Assembly: GCF_017356245.1 (NCBI RefSeq)
Contig: NZ_JAFMZZ010000004.1
Coordinates: forward strand, 404,741 to 468,740
DNA length: 64,000 nt
Source of the DNA: Bordetella petrii
Lineage (GTDB): Bacteria; Pseudomonadota; Gammaproteobacteria; Burkholderiales; Burkholderiaceae_B
Direction: 5' to 3'
Every line of letters begins with the position of its first letter. Position 1 is the first letter of the stretch. A program made the translations under genes and the position numbers. The notes below the pieces were generated by a model. The model was not told the DNA's origin. It searched no databases and worked only from the letters and a program-made list of their open reading frames with translations. Positions 1 to 9,214 of the stretch are shown here, piece by piece.

Positions 1-2
1 CG

Positions 3-344
3 GGCGGCGGCACCGCCGCGTCGCTGGTGCTGGAACTGGCGGGCCTGGTCAACGTGCTGGCCGATCAGCAAGGCTACAAACCGCTGTCGGCCGAAGCGCT
101 GGGCGCGCTGGCGCCGCAGGTGATCGTGGTGCCGCGCATGTCGCTGGACGCGGCGGGCGGCATGGAAAAACTGCGCGCCATGCCGGGCGTGGCTGCCACG
201 CCGGCCGCCGCCAACGATTGCATCGTCGTCATGGACGACCTGCTGGCGCTGGGTACCGGGCCGCGCCTGCCGCAGGCCATCCGCGCATTGAAGGAGACCG
301 ATTGTGTCGCTCGCCAGGGCCGGCCGTCTCGCCCGGCCGGCTAG
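3..344 (+). CDS. hmuT: Haem ABC transporter periplasmic binding protein, C-terminal part (HmuT/BhuT)
   Basis: The 5' end lies outside the window, and the frame is open from base 3. About 113 C-terminal residues are visible, including the 'LVNVLADQQGYKPLSAEAL' and 'PQVIVVPRMSLDAAGG' segments typical of the second lobe of class III substrate-binding proteins for haem. In the family this periplasmic protein delivers haem from the outer-membrane receptor to the HmuUV permease. The gene ends inside the start of hmuU, and hmuV follows, which fixes the family better than the fragment alone. In Bordetella the equivalent genes are called bhuTUV. Confidence 0.82.
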   Translation, partial: GGGTAASLVLELAGLVNVLADQQGYKPLSAEALGALAPQVIVVPRMSLDAAGGMEKLRAMPGVAATPAAANDCIVVMDDLLALGTGPRLPQAIRALKETDCVARQGRPSRPAG

Positions 345-1335
345 GCGCGCCGCGCCGCCCGCGGTGCTGGCGGGGCTGGGCGCGGCGGCCCTGCTGGTGG
401 CGCTGCTGGCCGCGCTGAGCGGCGCGGTGCACATCCCGTTGGCCGATGCGCTGCGCGTGCTGGCCACTGGCGTCTCGCAGCCCGACGACGCGCTGTGGCG
501 CAATGTGCTGCTCGACATCCGCCTGCCGCGCGTGCTGTTCGCCGCGGTGGCGGGCGCGGCGCTGGCCATTGCCGGCGCGGCCATGCAGGCGCTGTTCCGC
601 AACCCGCTGGCCGAGCCGGGGCTGGTGGGCATCTCGGCCGGCGGCGCGCTGGGCGCGGTGTCGGCTATTGTGCTGACCGCCGGCGGCTTTGCCGTGACCG
701 CGCCGGCGGCGTTTGCCGGCAGCCTGCTGGCCACCGGCGCCGCCTACGCCGTGGGGCGACGCGTATCCGGCGTGGCGGGGCTGCTGCTGGCCGGCATCGC
801 CATCAATACCGTGGCCGGCAGCCTGATCGGGCTGCTGACCTACATGGCCTCTGACGCGCAGCTGCGCGACCTGACATTCTGGAGCATGGGCAGCCTGGCC
901 GGCGCCAGTTGGCCCCTGCTGGCGTTCCTGGCGCCCTGGACCCTGCTGTGGTCGGCCTGGCTGATGCGCCAGTGGCGCGCCATGAACGCCCTGCTGTTGG
1001 GCGAGCGCGAAGCGCAGCACCTGGGCTTCGCGCTGGTCACCGTGCGCTACAAGCTGGTGCTGGCCACGGCCCTGATCGTGGGCCCGCTGGTAGCCGCCAC
1101 CGGCGGCATCGGCTTCGTGGGGCTGGTGGTGCCGCACCTGGTGCGCATGACCCTGGGCGCCGACCACCGCTGGCTGCTGCCGGCTTCCATGCTGGCCGGC
1201 GCGCTGGCGCTGACGCTGGCCGACTGGCTGGCCCGCATCGTGGTCATCCCGGCCGAATTGCCGATCGGCCTGGTCACCAGCCTGGTGGGCGGACCGTTCT
1301 TCTTGTGGCTGCTGGCGCGCGGACGCCGATTCTGA
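304..1335 (+). CDS. hmuU: Haem ABC transporter permease HmuU/BhuU
   Basis: A 343-residue FecCD-type permease with about ten hydrophobic segments. It has the family's 'LPRVLFAAVAGAALAIAGAA' and 'FRNPLAEPGLVGISAGGALG' stretches, and near the C-terminus 'GGIGFVGLVVPHLVRM', which forms the coupling helix contacting the ATPase. The start is taken as GTG at 304, about 8 bases after an AGGAG, overlapping the end of hmuT by 41 bases. It forms the inner-membrane channel of the haem importer with HmuT and HmuV. The stop overlaps the hmuV start (TGATG), a sign of translational coupling. Confidence 0.93.
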   Translation: MSLARAGRLARPARRAAPPAVLAGLGAAALLVALLAALSGAVHIPLADALRVLATGVSQPDDALWRNVLLDIRLPRVLFAAVAGAALAIAGAAMQALFRNPLAEPGLVGISAGGALGAVSAIVLTAGGFAVTAPAAFAGSLLATGAAYAVGRRVSGVAGLLLAGIAINTVAGSLIGLLTYMASDAQLRDLTFWSMGSLAGASWPLLAFLAPWTLLWSAWLMRQWRAMNALLLGEREAQHLGFALVTVRYKLVLATALIVGPLVAATGGIGFVGLVVPHLVRMTLGADHRWLLPASMLAGALALTLADWLARIVVIPAELPIGLVTSLVGGPFFLWLLARGRRF

Positions 1336-2123
1336 TGAGCCTGCAAACCACCGACCTGGCCCTGTCGCGCAACGGCGCGCGCATCCTGTCCGGCGTGTCG
1401 CTGGCGGTCGAGCCCGGCCAGGTGCTGGGCCTGCTGGGCGCCAACGGCGCGGGCAAATCGACGCTACTGGCCGCGCTGGCTGGCGAGCTGCGCGCCGATA
1501 GCGGCGCCATCGAACTCGACGGCGCCGCCCTGGCCAGCCTGCCGCCGCGCCGCCAGGCGCGGCAGCGCGCGGTGCTGCCGCAAAAACCATCGCTGAGCTT
1601 CGACCTGGGCGTGGACGAGGTGGTGGCCATGGGGGCTTATCCGTTTCCGGAACTGGATCCGGTGGAAGTCGAAGAACTGGTGGGCCAGGCGCTGGCCCTG
1701 GCCGGCGTGCCGCACCTGGCGCAGCGGCGCTATCCCGAACTGTCGGGCGGCGAGCAGCAGCGCGTGCAGTTCGCGCGCGTGCTGGCGCAGTGCCAGGCGC
1801 AGCGCGATCCGGGCACGCCGCGCTATCTGCTGCTGGACGAGCCGATTTCCAGCCTGGATCCGAAGCACCAGATCGAGCTGCTGCGCACGATTGCCGCGCT
1901 GGCCCATGAACAGGGGCTGGGCGTGCTGGTGATCGTGCACGACGTCAACCTGGCGGCCCGCTGGTGCGACCGGCTGGTGATGCTGGGCGGCGGCACAGTG
2001 GTGGCCGACGGCGCGCCCGATGCGGTGCTGACGCCGCAGAACCTTCGCGCGGTGTACGACATCGAGGCGGATGTGCTGCCGCATCCGACGCTGCCGGGCA
2101 GATTGCTGGTACTACCAAGATAA
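1335..2123 (+). CDS. hmuV: Haem ABC transporter ATP-binding protein HmuV/BhuV
   Basis: A 262-residue ABC ATPase. Walker A GANGAGKS lies at about 35-42, the signature LSGGEQQ at about 136-142, Walker B 'YLLLDEP' at about 164-170, and the switch His in 'VIVHDVNLAARWCD'. The start ATG overlaps the hmuU stop by one base. Length and the cysteine-rich 'RVLAQCQAQRDPG' insertion before Walker B match HmuV proteins. It energises haem import. No Fur box is visible because the operon's promoter is upstream of the window. Confidence 0.93.
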   Translation: MSLQTTDLALSRNGARILSGVSLAVEPGQVLGLLGANGAGKSTLLAALAGELRADSGAIELDGAALASLPPRRQARQRAVLPQKPSLSFDLGVDEVVAMGAYPFPELDPVEVEELVGQALALAGVPHLAQRRYPELSGGEQQRVQFARVLAQCQAQRDPGTPRYLLLDEPISSLDPKHQIELLRTIAALAHEQGLGVLVIVHDVNLAARWCDRLVMLGGGTVVADGAPDAVLTPQNLRAVYDIEADVLPHPTLPGRLLVLPR

Positions 2124-2176
2124 CCGCCGAGGGCATCAAGTACAGCAAGCTGGCTGCTATGCTAGCGTGAACGTCC

Positions 2177-4453
2177 ATGCCGCCGAAAGGCCGCAATCAG
2201 CCAAGGCCCGCTATGCCGTCTGCCGCTTCGGAACGCCTGCTATTCAAACGCACCGCGCTTGTCATGTTTTGCGTGGTGCTTCTTTCTTGCATCGCAATAT
2301 GGGCGGTATGGGCGCAACACCAGAATGTCGAAAACACGCGCGCCGAATTGCAGGAATCGTACCAGGTACAGGTACAGCTGCAGAACGTGTTCTCATTGAT
2401 CCAGGATGCTGAAACAGGCCAGCGCGGCTACATCCTTACGGGTGACCCATCTTTTCTGGTGCCATATGACCAGGCGACTCCCGCCATCATCTCCAGTGTA
2501 GGAAGCCTGAAGACGCTGCTGCAGCGAGATGCCGAACTGCTGCGGCAGGCAGAGCAACTAGAGCGTCTGATCGAGGGCAAACAAGTAGAAATGGCGCGCA
2601 CCATCGACATTCGCGACAACCAGGGGCGCTACGCGGCAAGCATGGCCGTGCAAGAGGGCACCGGCAAGATCATGATGGACAACATCCGGGTCGCCATTTC
2701 GTCGTTGCGACACGCCGAAGAAACGGCGCGGATGGCGCGGCGCGCCGTCGAAGAGCGGGAATTTCGGCAGCTGGTTGCGCTGTTCCTGACCTTGATTGCG
2801 GTGATCGTCGCCGTACTTATAGTGTCGGGCACTATCGTCTTCAAGGCCCTGAGGCAGCGCATGGCCAGCGAAGCCGCGTTGAAAGCCCGCGAGCGCCAGG
2901 CGCGGGGTTTGCAGCGCATCGCCGAGGCAGCGGGAGTCGGCCGCACATTGCATGATGCATTAGCCAACACGCTGGCCGAGCTGATGCGTCTGCTGAAAGG
3001 GCGGCACGGCCTGGCGCTATGGCGAACCTCTGCGTCAGAACAGGCTGCCGTGCGGCAAATCACTCAATCGCTCCAGCGCGACGGCACGATCGAGCATGCA
3101 GAATTCGCAACGGCGGCCGCAGACTCGCAACTGGGCTGGCCGGACCGGTACACGAACCAGGAGGTCTGGATCGAGACGCTGGCGGCGCACGAAGATACAC
3201 CCGCGTATCAACGTGTGCATGTACCGGTCGCTGACGAGGCCGGCCCCAGCGCCCTATTGGTTTTAACCATAGACCAGGATGATGCTCCGGACGAAACCGT
3301 AGAGTCTTTTGCCGCGGCGGCAGGCGCACAATTGCGCCATGCGGCCGATAGGCAGCGCATCGTCAATACGCTCAATGATTCGCTGACGCGCAGCCAAGGC
3401 ATCTTCAACAACGCGATCGACGGCATACTGACCATCCGGCGCAACGGCATGATCGAGGACATCAATCCAGCCGCATTGCAAATGTTCGGGTACGCCGACG
3501 CCGATGCTTCCAATATCCATATATCACGGCTTCTCGCCGACGAATTCTCCAGCCCGGGCAATTCGGAAGCGAGCCTGCACATCCATGCAGGCATCGGAGG
3601 TGTCCACGAATCGGCCGGACAACGCCAGGACGGCACCCGATTTCCCATAGACCTCGCACTTTACGAACTGGCGCTATTCAACCAGACATTGCTCGTAGCG
3701 ACGGTGCGCGATGCCACCGAACGCAAACGGCTGGATCAAATCAAGAACGAGTTCATTGCCACAGTCAGCCACGAGCTTCGTACTCCGCTGACCTCTATAA
3801 GCGGGGCGCTTCAGTTATTGGAGGCCGGCGCAGGCGGAGGCTTGCCCGAAAAGGCAATGCATCTGGCCAAGATCGCGCATTCCAATAGCAATCGGCTGGT
3901 TCGCCTGGTGAACGATATTCTGGATATACAGAAAATCGAAGCAGGGCTGATTCACTTCGACCTGCGGCCGCAACCGCTGGATGCCATCGCCCACTTGGCC
4001 ATAGAAGCCAACCAGGGGTTCGCAGAACGTTATGGTGTTACGTTGGAGGCTCAACTGCACTCCACCAACCTGATAGTGCTGGTTGACGCCGACCGCCTGA
4101 ACCAGGTGCTGACGAACCTGATATCGAATGCGGTGAAATTCTCGCCGGAAGGCGGCGTCGTCACACTGGCGGTGCAGAAACGCGACAGCGTGGCGCAACT
4201 GGCAGTCAGCGATCATGGGCCCGGCATACCTGCGGAATTTCAAGAACGGATTTATCATAAATTCGCCCAGGCCGATGCGTCGGACCAGCGCCGCAAGGGC
4301 GGCACCGGCCTGGGCTTGAGCATTACCAGGCAGCTTGTCACACAAATGAACGGCCGGATCAGCTTCACAACCGGGCCGTCCGGCACGGTGTTCACCGTGG
4401 AAATCCCGCTGGCCCCGCAAACGCCCGACTCGACCTCCTGCAGCCAGTCATGA
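2177..4453 (+). CDS. Membrane sensor histidine kinase with CHASE3, GAF-like and PAS domains
   Basis: 758 residues. TM1 is at about 26-46 and TM2 at about 195-220, bracketing a periplasmic CHASE3 domain ('DAETGQRGYILTGD'). A GAF-like region (about 245-400) and a PAS domain ('AIDGILTIRRNGMIEDINP', about 410-510) follow. The HisKA helix carries the phospho-acceptor H532 in 'ATVSHELRTPLTSISG', and the HATPase has N box 'NLISNAVKFSPEGG', 'DHGPGIP' and 'GGTGLGLSI'. There is no fused receiver: a separate receiver and an HPt follow in overlapping frames, so these three probably form a phosphorelay. The ligand is unknown. The gene converges on the polysaccharide-type locus, a likely but unproven target. 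Confidence 0.9.
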   Translation: MPPKGRNQPRPAMPSAASERLLFKRTALVMFCVVLLSCIAIWAVWAQHQNVENTRAELQESYQVQVQLQNVFSLIQDAETGQRGYILTGDPSFLVPYDQATPAIISSVGSLKTLLQRDAELLRQAEQLERLIEGKQVEMARTIDIRDNQGRYAASMAVQEGTGKIMMDNIRVAISSLRHAEETARMARRAVEEREFRQLVALFLTLIAVIVAVLIVSGTIVFKALRQRMASEAALKARERQARGLQRIAEAAGVGRTLHDALANTLAELMRLLKGRHGLALWRTSASEQAAVRQITQSLQRDGTIEHAEFATAAADSQLGWPDRYTNQEVWIETLAAHEDTPAYQRVHVPVADEAGPSALLVLTIDQDDAPDETVESFAAAAGAQLRHAADRQRIVNTLNDSLTRSQGIFNNAIDGILTIRRNGMIEDINPAALQMFGYADADASNIHISRLLADEFSSPGNSEASLHIHAGIGGVHESAGQRQDGTRFPIDLALYELALFNQTLLVATVRDATERKRLDQIKNEFIATVSHELRTPLTSISGALQLLEAGAGGGLPEKAMHLAKIAHSNSNRLVRLVNDILDIQKIEAGLIHFDLRPQPLDAIAHLAIEANQGFAERYGVTLEAQLHSTNLIVLVDADRLNQVLTNLISNAVKFSPEGGVVTLAVQKRDSVAQLAVSDHGPGIPAEFQERIYHKFAQADASDQRRKGGTGLGLSITRQLVTQMNGRISFTTGPSGTVFTVEIPLAPQTPDSTSCSQS

Positions 4454-4845
4454 ACGAAAGCCTTATGGAACGCCTGCGCATCCTCTACGTCGACGATGAA
4501 GACGACATCCGTGAAATCGCCGTATTCGCACTTGAACTGGACGGCGGTCTGGAGGTCAAAAGCTGCAGTTCCGGCGCACAAGCCGTAGAACAAGCCGCCG
4601 CCTGGCAGCCTCATTTGATCTTGCTGGACGTCATGATGCCTGGCATGGACGGCCCCACCACCATGCGGCGCATCCGCGAACAGCCGGGGTGCGAGCAGTT
4701 GCCGATCGCTTTCATCACGGCGCGGGCGCAAAGCGAAGAAACGCAGCGTCTGTTGGCCCTGGGCGCAGTGGGTGTAGTGCCCAAGCCTTTCGACGCGTTG
4801 CAACTGGCCCGGATTACCCGCACACTGGCACGAGGCAAGACATGA
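4450..4845 (+). CDS. Single-domain response regulator
   Basis: 131 residues consisting only of a receiver domain. The acidic pocket is 'YVDDEDD', the phospho-acceptor is D60 in 'LILLDVMMPGMDG', the conserved Thr is in 'IAFITARAQ', and the Lys is K112 in 'VVPKPFD'. The start overlaps the kinase stop by four bases (ATGA) and the stop overlaps the next start (ATGA), indicating coupled translation. With no output domain it most likely passes phosphate to the HPt protein or acts by protein contact, in the style of CheY or Spo0F. Confidence 0.92.
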   Translation: MNESLMERLRILYVDDEDDIREIAVFALELDGGLEVKSCSSGAQAVEQAAAWQPHLILLDVMMPGMDGPTTMRRIREQPGCEQLPIAFITARAQSEETQRLLALGAVGVVPKPFDALQLARITRTLARGKT

Positions 4846-5174
4846 CGCTCTCTCCCGACGCCACGGCCGCCTACGCCAGCATGCAGCAGCGTTTCCGGCA
4901 GCGCATAGTGACTGAAAGCCAGACACTGCATCAAACGCTGCAGGCCTTGCGCAAAGAAGGGCCCGCATGGTCGGGCCATGATGCGATGCGCCGGCTGGCG
5001 CATCAGTTGGCGGGCCTGGGTGGCACCTTCGGATTCGACGCCGTCAGCGAAGCCAGCGTGCGCCTGGAAGATACATTGATCGCACCCGCCGGGCAATACG
5101 ACCGCCAAGCAATCGAAACCGCCGCGCAAGATTTATTGCAGGCCATGGACCAGGCCACCGGTATTCTGCGGTAA
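4842..5174 (+). CDS. Histidine phosphotransfer (HPt) protein
   Basis: 110 residues, mostly alpha-helical. The motif 'MRRLAHQLAGLGGTFGF' matches the HPt signature HxLxGxxxxxG, so H54 is the predicted phospho-accepting histidine. The start overlaps the response regulator stop by four bases. It probably shuttles phosphate between the upstream kinase/receiver and a further receiver, perhaps the one at 8823-9203 in the facing operon. Translation of the alternative upstream start would overlap the receiver gene extensively, so it was not used. Confidence 0.85.
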   Translation: MTLSPDATAAYASMQQRFRQRIVTESQTLHQTLQALRKEGPAWSGHDAMRRLAHQLAGLGGTFGFDAVSEASVRLEDTLIAPAGQYDRQAIETAAQDLLQAMDQATGILR

Positions 5175-5184
5175 GGCGCATGCG

Positions 5185-6603
5185 TCAGTCTCGCCGGAAT
5201 CCCACGCGAGTCATGGCTCCCCAGGATTGTTCCCCGCGCAGAAACTGCCACCAGCCTCTCAGCCTCCACAGGTTGCTTAGCTGCCGGTACCCGAAGTTTT
5301 CCAGCAATGCGCCCAGCGCCAGGCGCAGCAGGTCTTGTTCGGCGGGATAGCGCCGTAACCCGATCTCAGACAGCACCAGCGAAGCAATGCTGACAAACGT
5401 GCCGAACGCGAAAGTCAAACCAAGAAAGGCCAGAAGATAGTCAACACTCAACCATCCGCTTGCCCACAATAACGGAAGCAGAATGTATCCTGCCATCTCG
5501 ATTGGCGGGCCCAGTACATCGACCAGCAGCACGTGCCCGAGGCCCAGCGAGCCGATACGGCCATATCGGGGGTGGAACAGCATGTTTCTGTGCTTGAAGA
5601 ATGCTTCCAGCGCCCCGCGCTGCCAGCGGCTGCGCTGCCGGCCCAGCACGGCCAGTGATTCTGGCACCTCGGTCCAGCAAACCGGTTCCGGCAAAAAGAC
5701 GATTTCATAGTCGCGCTGCTCGTCGAGCATGCGACGATGTATCTTGAACCCCAGCTCGAGGTCTTCTCCCACTGTGCCCAGACTGTATCCGCCTACAGCC
5801 ATCACAATATCCCTGCGGAACATGCCGAACGCTCCTGATATCAGCGTCAGGGCTCCTGCGCGGCTCCAGGCCACGCGCGCGATCAAGAAAGCGCGCAAGT
5901 ATTCGACCGCCTGGAATAAGGGCAGCAATTTACGTGGCGCACGGATTTCCACCACCTGGCCGCCCGCGATACGGCACCCGTTGGCCACCCGCACCGTTCC
6001 GCCTACCGCCACCGTACGCGAGGGTCGATCTATGAAGGGCTGGACCACCCGCAATAAGGCATCCGGCTCGATCAGGGAATCGGCGTCGATGGCGCAAAAG
6101 AGCGGCGCGCGCGATAAATTGATGCCGGCGTTCAGCGCATCCGCCTTGCCGCCGTTTTGTTTGTCTATCACGACCAGGTTGGCGTGCAGCGGCGACCCGT
6201 ACACCTGGCGGATCGCCGCATGCGGGACCGTCGGCTCGTAAGAACGCTTCAGCGCGTCCAGATGAAACGCGCTTTTCAACACGTCCATGGTGCCGTCCCG
6301 CGACCCGTCATTAATGACGATGACTTCTATGTTCGGATAGCGAAGGGAAAGCAAAGCCTTGACGCTATCGGCTATGCTGGCTTGTTCGTTATATGCAGGC
6401 ACCAGCAAGGCAATGGGCGGACAGACGTCGCCGTAGCGCTGCCACAGCTCATCAGCCGAGCCGGCGCCATCGGTCTTGTCACGGGGCGCGGCAACAATGC
6501 ATAGCTGTAGCAGATAGACCAAGTCCTGGGCCACGCCGGTGGCAATGATGGCCAGCACCACGATCTGGGCGCCCTGCACCAGCAGCTGGAAGAACTCGGA
6601 CAT
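5185..6603 (-). CDS. Membrane processive glycosyltransferase, family 2 (exopolysaccharide synthase type)
   Basis: 472 residues. One N-terminal membrane helix (about 10-35) is followed by a GT2 catalytic domain: 'LLVPAYNEQ', D99 in 'VINDGSRDGT', a DAD metal motif at 173-175, 'GEDLELG' (about 279-285) and QRSRW at about 323-327. C-terminal hydrophobic helices follow. These are the D, DxD, D and QxxRW features of processive synthases such as PgaC, BcsA and HyaD. The sugar cannot be told from sequence. The ATG overlaps the stop of the HEAT-repeat gene (TAATG), so this is the last gene of a five-gene operon. It converges on the HPt gene 10 bases away. Confidence 0.88.
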   Translation of the reverse strand: MSEFFQLLVQGAQIVVLAIIATGVAQDLVYLLQLCIVAAPRDKTDGAGSADELWQRYGDVCPPIALLVPAYNEQASIADSVKALLSLRYPNIEVIVINDGSRDGTMDVLKSAFHLDALKRSYEPTVPHAAIRQVYGSPLHANLVVIDKQNGGKADALNAGINLSRAPLFCAIDADSLIEPDALLRVVQPFIDRPSRTVAVGGTVRVANGCRIAGGQVVEIRAPRKLLPLFQAVEYLRAFLIARVAWSRAGALTLISGAFGMFRRDIVMAVGGYSLGTVGEDLELGFKIHRRMLDEQRDYEIVFLPEPVCWTEVPESLAVLGRQRSRWQRGALEAFFKHRNMLFHPRYGRIGSLGLGHVLLVDVLGPPIEMAGYILLPLLWASGWLSVDYLLAFLGLTFAFGTFVSIASLVLSEIGLRRYPAEQDLLRLALGALLENFGYRQLSNLWRLRGWWQFLRGEQSWGAMTRVGFRRD

Positions 6604-7637
6604 TACGCCTCCTGCCCAGGCAGGTGCAGCGCGGCGGCGTCGCGGGCCGGCGACGCGGGCCCCTGAGCAACGCGCGACAACACGGCTTGCCCCACGGCGC
6701 CGACGGCGCGCAAGGCGTCCGCGGCTCGCGAACGCACCCACCAGTTTTCGTCGTTCAATGCATCTTCCAGGCCAGGCGCGAGGTCTGCAGAAGCAACGCG
6801 GCCGGCAGCCTCGGCTGCCGCCGCCCGCACCGGCCAATACGGGTCCCGCAACAATGACCGCAGCGTTGCGGCGGCACGTGGATGCGCCAGTATCCCCAGT
6901 GCGACAGCGGCGGCTTCGCGCAGCGTGTCGTGACGCGAAGATGCCATTTCCAGAAACAGCGGCAAAGCCTCATAGCGGCCGGCGCTGGCCACCGCTTGCG
7001 CGGCGGCCGCACGCACGCGGAAATCCATTTTTTCGTCGACCGCCAACATGGCCAGATCATCAGCCTGATAGGAGGCAAGCTTGCCGAAGAGGTCCTGAAT
7101 CAGGACCGAATCGCCAAACCACGCGGGGTCGGCTGCCAGGCGGGCCAGGGGCACCGGCCGGCCTTGGCCGGCCAGCGCACGTGCCGCGGCCAGCCTCACG
7201 GCCACATTTCGGTCGTCCAGCGCCGTAACCAGGGCGGCGACAACCGCATCGGCCTCGAACATTACCAAGGTTTCGGCAGCCTGACGCCGCTGCACGGATC
7301 CCCCGCGCCGCAATTTGCGAAGCAATCGCTCCTGCAAGCCGAGTGCCTGCGCCAGAGCAATCAGCCGCGTCCGCTCATCGCCCTGCACCAGATCAGCTGT
7401 GCGAAACAGCAAGTTTTCGATCATCGAAGGGCGTGCGGCGGCGACCGGCCGGATGGCAGAAATATCATGAGACGAGTCGTCCAGCCAGATGATCAGGTGG
7501 CGCGACAAGTCGCGAACCAGAGCCTGGTCTCGCAGATCGCGCCGGCGCCGATAGGCGCGCACGCAGATCAATGCGGCAAGCGCGGCCAACGCGGCCGCGC
7601 AGAGTACCCAGGAACCCCACCAGATAGCTAGCAACAT
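6603..7637 (-). CDS. Membrane-anchored HEAT-repeat protein
   Basis: 344 residues. An N-terminal membrane helix ('GSWVLCAAALAALAALICV') is followed by a basic linker and a long run of HEAT-like repeats. Examples of the repeated pattern are 'VAVRLAAARALAGQG', 'FRVRAAAAQAVASAG', 'DTLREAAAVALGILA', 'WPVRAAAAEAAGRVA' and 'WWVRSRAADALRAVG'. Such solenoids are scaffolds, so a role in assembling or regulating the adjacent synthase is plausible. Stop and start overlap by one base with the glycosyltransferase. No enzymatic motif is visible. Confidence 0.85.
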   Translation of the reverse strand: MLLAIWWGSWVLCAAALAALAALICVRAYRRRRDLRDQALVRDLSRHLIIWLDDSSHDISAIRPVAAARPSMIENLLFRTADLVQGDERTRLIALAQALGLQERLLRKLRRGGSVQRRQAAETLVMFEADAVVAALVTALDDRNVAVRLAAARALAGQGRPVPLARLAADPAWFGDSVLIQDLFGKLASYQADDLAMLAVDEKMDFRVRAAAAQAVASAGRYEALPLFLEMASSRHDTLREAAAVALGILAHPRAAATLRSLLRDPYWPVRAAAAEAAGRVASADLAPGLEDALNDENWWVRSRAADALRAVGAVGQAVLSRVAQGPASPARDAAALHLPGQEA

Positions 7638-7647
7638 ACGTGCTCCA

Positions 7648-8823
7648 TCAGAACCGGGTCGTCAGGCCCAGCGTAATGCTGTTGCGATCGTAGAGGCCCG
7701 CCCGTTTTTCGTGTGCACCGATAAGCTGGATGCTATTGCGTTCATCCAGATCGTAGGCCAGGCCGCCATAAATGGCGCGCGTACGCACCGTGATGCCATC
7801 GCTGGATTCCGGCGCATTGGCATAGCCGGCCAATAACCGCGCGCGATCCCAGGCCTGCCAGTCGGCTCGCAATGACCAGCCTGTCAGGTAATGGTTTTGT
7901 TCGTCGAGGGTGTTGATCCATCTGGCGGTCAGCCACAGGCGATCAGAGGCCAGATACTGGACCAGGCCCGGGTTCAGCGACCAGACGTTGCCTGTCACGT
8001 ATCGAGCAAAGCGCCCATCCAAGGTCGCAAAAGTGGCATGACGGCCGCCCGGCTGCTGCAGGCGCGCGCTGATGCCGCTGCCCAGCGCGACTTCGGGCAA
8101 CAATGACGCGTCGGGCGTTCCGCCCGCGTAGACATAGGCTGCCAGGCGTCCAGTAAATTGGTGATCGACCCGGCCTTCGATATACGTATCAGTAGTGCCA
8201 AAACGATGGCTGACGTCCATGCCGCCTGAATAAGTGGTCCGGTCATTGGCGGCATACGCCAGCCTGACCGCGCCTTCGCGCCAATGGGGCAAATCATTTG
8301 ATAAATGGCTCAGGCTGCCGTTGATATCCAGCCGGAAGCGTGGCCGTTCGGCCGCCTGTACCCGGCCGCTCTGCACCAACAGGCGGGCTTGCAACAATCG
8401 GGCTTCCCGGTTGGCAGGTTCGACTGTCAGCACTTTCTGCAGTTGCGCCTGGGCCTGTGCGGTTTGATTCTCGCGCAGGGCAATGCGTGCCAATGCCAGC
8501 CGCGCATCGGCATAGTCAGGCGCCAGCCGCAGGACTTCGTTCAGGTCGGCCCGCGCGGCCTCGAGGCAGCCCGCGTCCGCTTGGGCCAACCCGCGCTGCA
8601 ACAGCACGTCCGCATTCCGGGGCTCTGCGGCCGCGGCGCGCGACAGCAGTTCGATCGCTTCGTCGGTGTGGCCGGCCCGGCGCGCGCGCACCCCGTCCAG
8701 ATAAAGTTGTTCGGCCGTTTGCGCCGGCATCGCCTGGCCGGCAGCCACATCCGGCATACCCACGCTCGCCATTCCGCCGGCGAACACCGCAACGCCAATC
8801 ATCCAGCTGCCCAATGGCCGCAT
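7648..8823 (-). CDS. TPR plus outer-membrane beta-barrel protein (YaiO-type)
   Basis: 391 residues. A signal-like N-terminus leads into three or more TPR motifs (about 40-155, e.g. 'ADVLLQRGLAQADAGCLEAA' then 'YADARLALARIALRENQTA'). From about 165 the sequence alternates as in a beta-barrel ('RFRLDINGSLSHLSND') and ends in 'LGLTTRF' with the terminal Phe used by the BAM machinery. Periplasmic TPR plus barrel resembles export proteins such as PgaA or BcsC on a smaller scale, and YaiO. I chose ATG at 8823, which overlaps the receiver stop (TGATG), over a TTG one codon upstream. Confidence 0.85.
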   Translation of the reverse strand: MRPLGSWMIGVAVFAGGMASVGMPDVAAGQAMPAQTAEQLYLDGVRARRAGHTDEAIELLSRAAAAEPRNADVLLQRGLAQADAGCLEAARADLNEVLRLAPDYADARLALARIALRENQTAQAQAQLQKVLTVEPANREARLLQARLLVQSGRVQAAERPRFRLDINGSLSHLSNDLPHWREGAVRLAYAANDRTTYSGGMDVSHRFGTTDTYIEGRVDHQFTGRLAAYVYAGGTPDASLLPEVALGSGISARLQQPGGRHATFATLDGRFARYVTGNVWSLNPGLVQYLASDRLWLTARWINTLDEQNHYLTGWSLRADWQAWDRARLLAGYANAPESSDGITVRTRAIYGGLAYDLDERNSIQLIGAHEKRAGLYDRNSITLGLTTRF

Positions 8824-9203
8824 CAAACGGACTCCGGTGGGACGACCCTGACGACGCGCGACATTAGCTCTTCGGGCTTGAAAGGCTTCTGCAGATAATC
8901 GGCCGCGCCCGCGCGGAATGCACCGACAATGTCACTTTCGAGTTTGCGCGCGGTCAGCATGATGACGCGCGTGTATTGCAGCAGGCCTTCGGCGTTCAGC
9001 CGGCGCAGCAATGCGAAGCCGTCGAGGTCGGGCATCATGGCATCCAGGACAGCCAACGCAGGCCGGCGCGCCTTGATGAATTCATAAGCGGCCATCCCAT
9101 CGGCAACCTGCTCGACCGTGTATCCTCTGAGAGACAGCTTGTGCTGGACGAGATCCCGCAGCAGATCGTCATCGTCCGCGATCAGAACCAGGGGTGCCGT
9201 CAT
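8823..9203 (-). CDS. Single-domain response regulator in the polysaccharide-type operon
   Basis: 126 residues, receiver only. The acidic pocket is 'LIADDDDLLRD', the phospho-acceptor D54 lies in 'LAVLDAMMPDLDG', Thr is in 'VIMLTARK', and Lys is in 'YLQKPFKPEEL'. It sits second in the operon, 11 bases after the large exported protein, and its stop overlaps the TPR/barrel start. No kinase is in this operon, so the kinase/HPt set at 2177-5174 is the obvious partner candidate. It could adjust synthase activity after translation. Confidence 0.9.
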   Translation of the reverse strand: MTAPLVLIADDDDLLRDLVQHKLSLRGYTVEQVADGMAAYEFIKARRPALAVLDAMMPDLDGFALLRRLNAEGLLQYTRVIMLTARKLESDIVGAFRAGAADYLQKPFKPEELMSRVVRVVPPESV

Positions 9204-9214
9204 GCAAGATCTCC

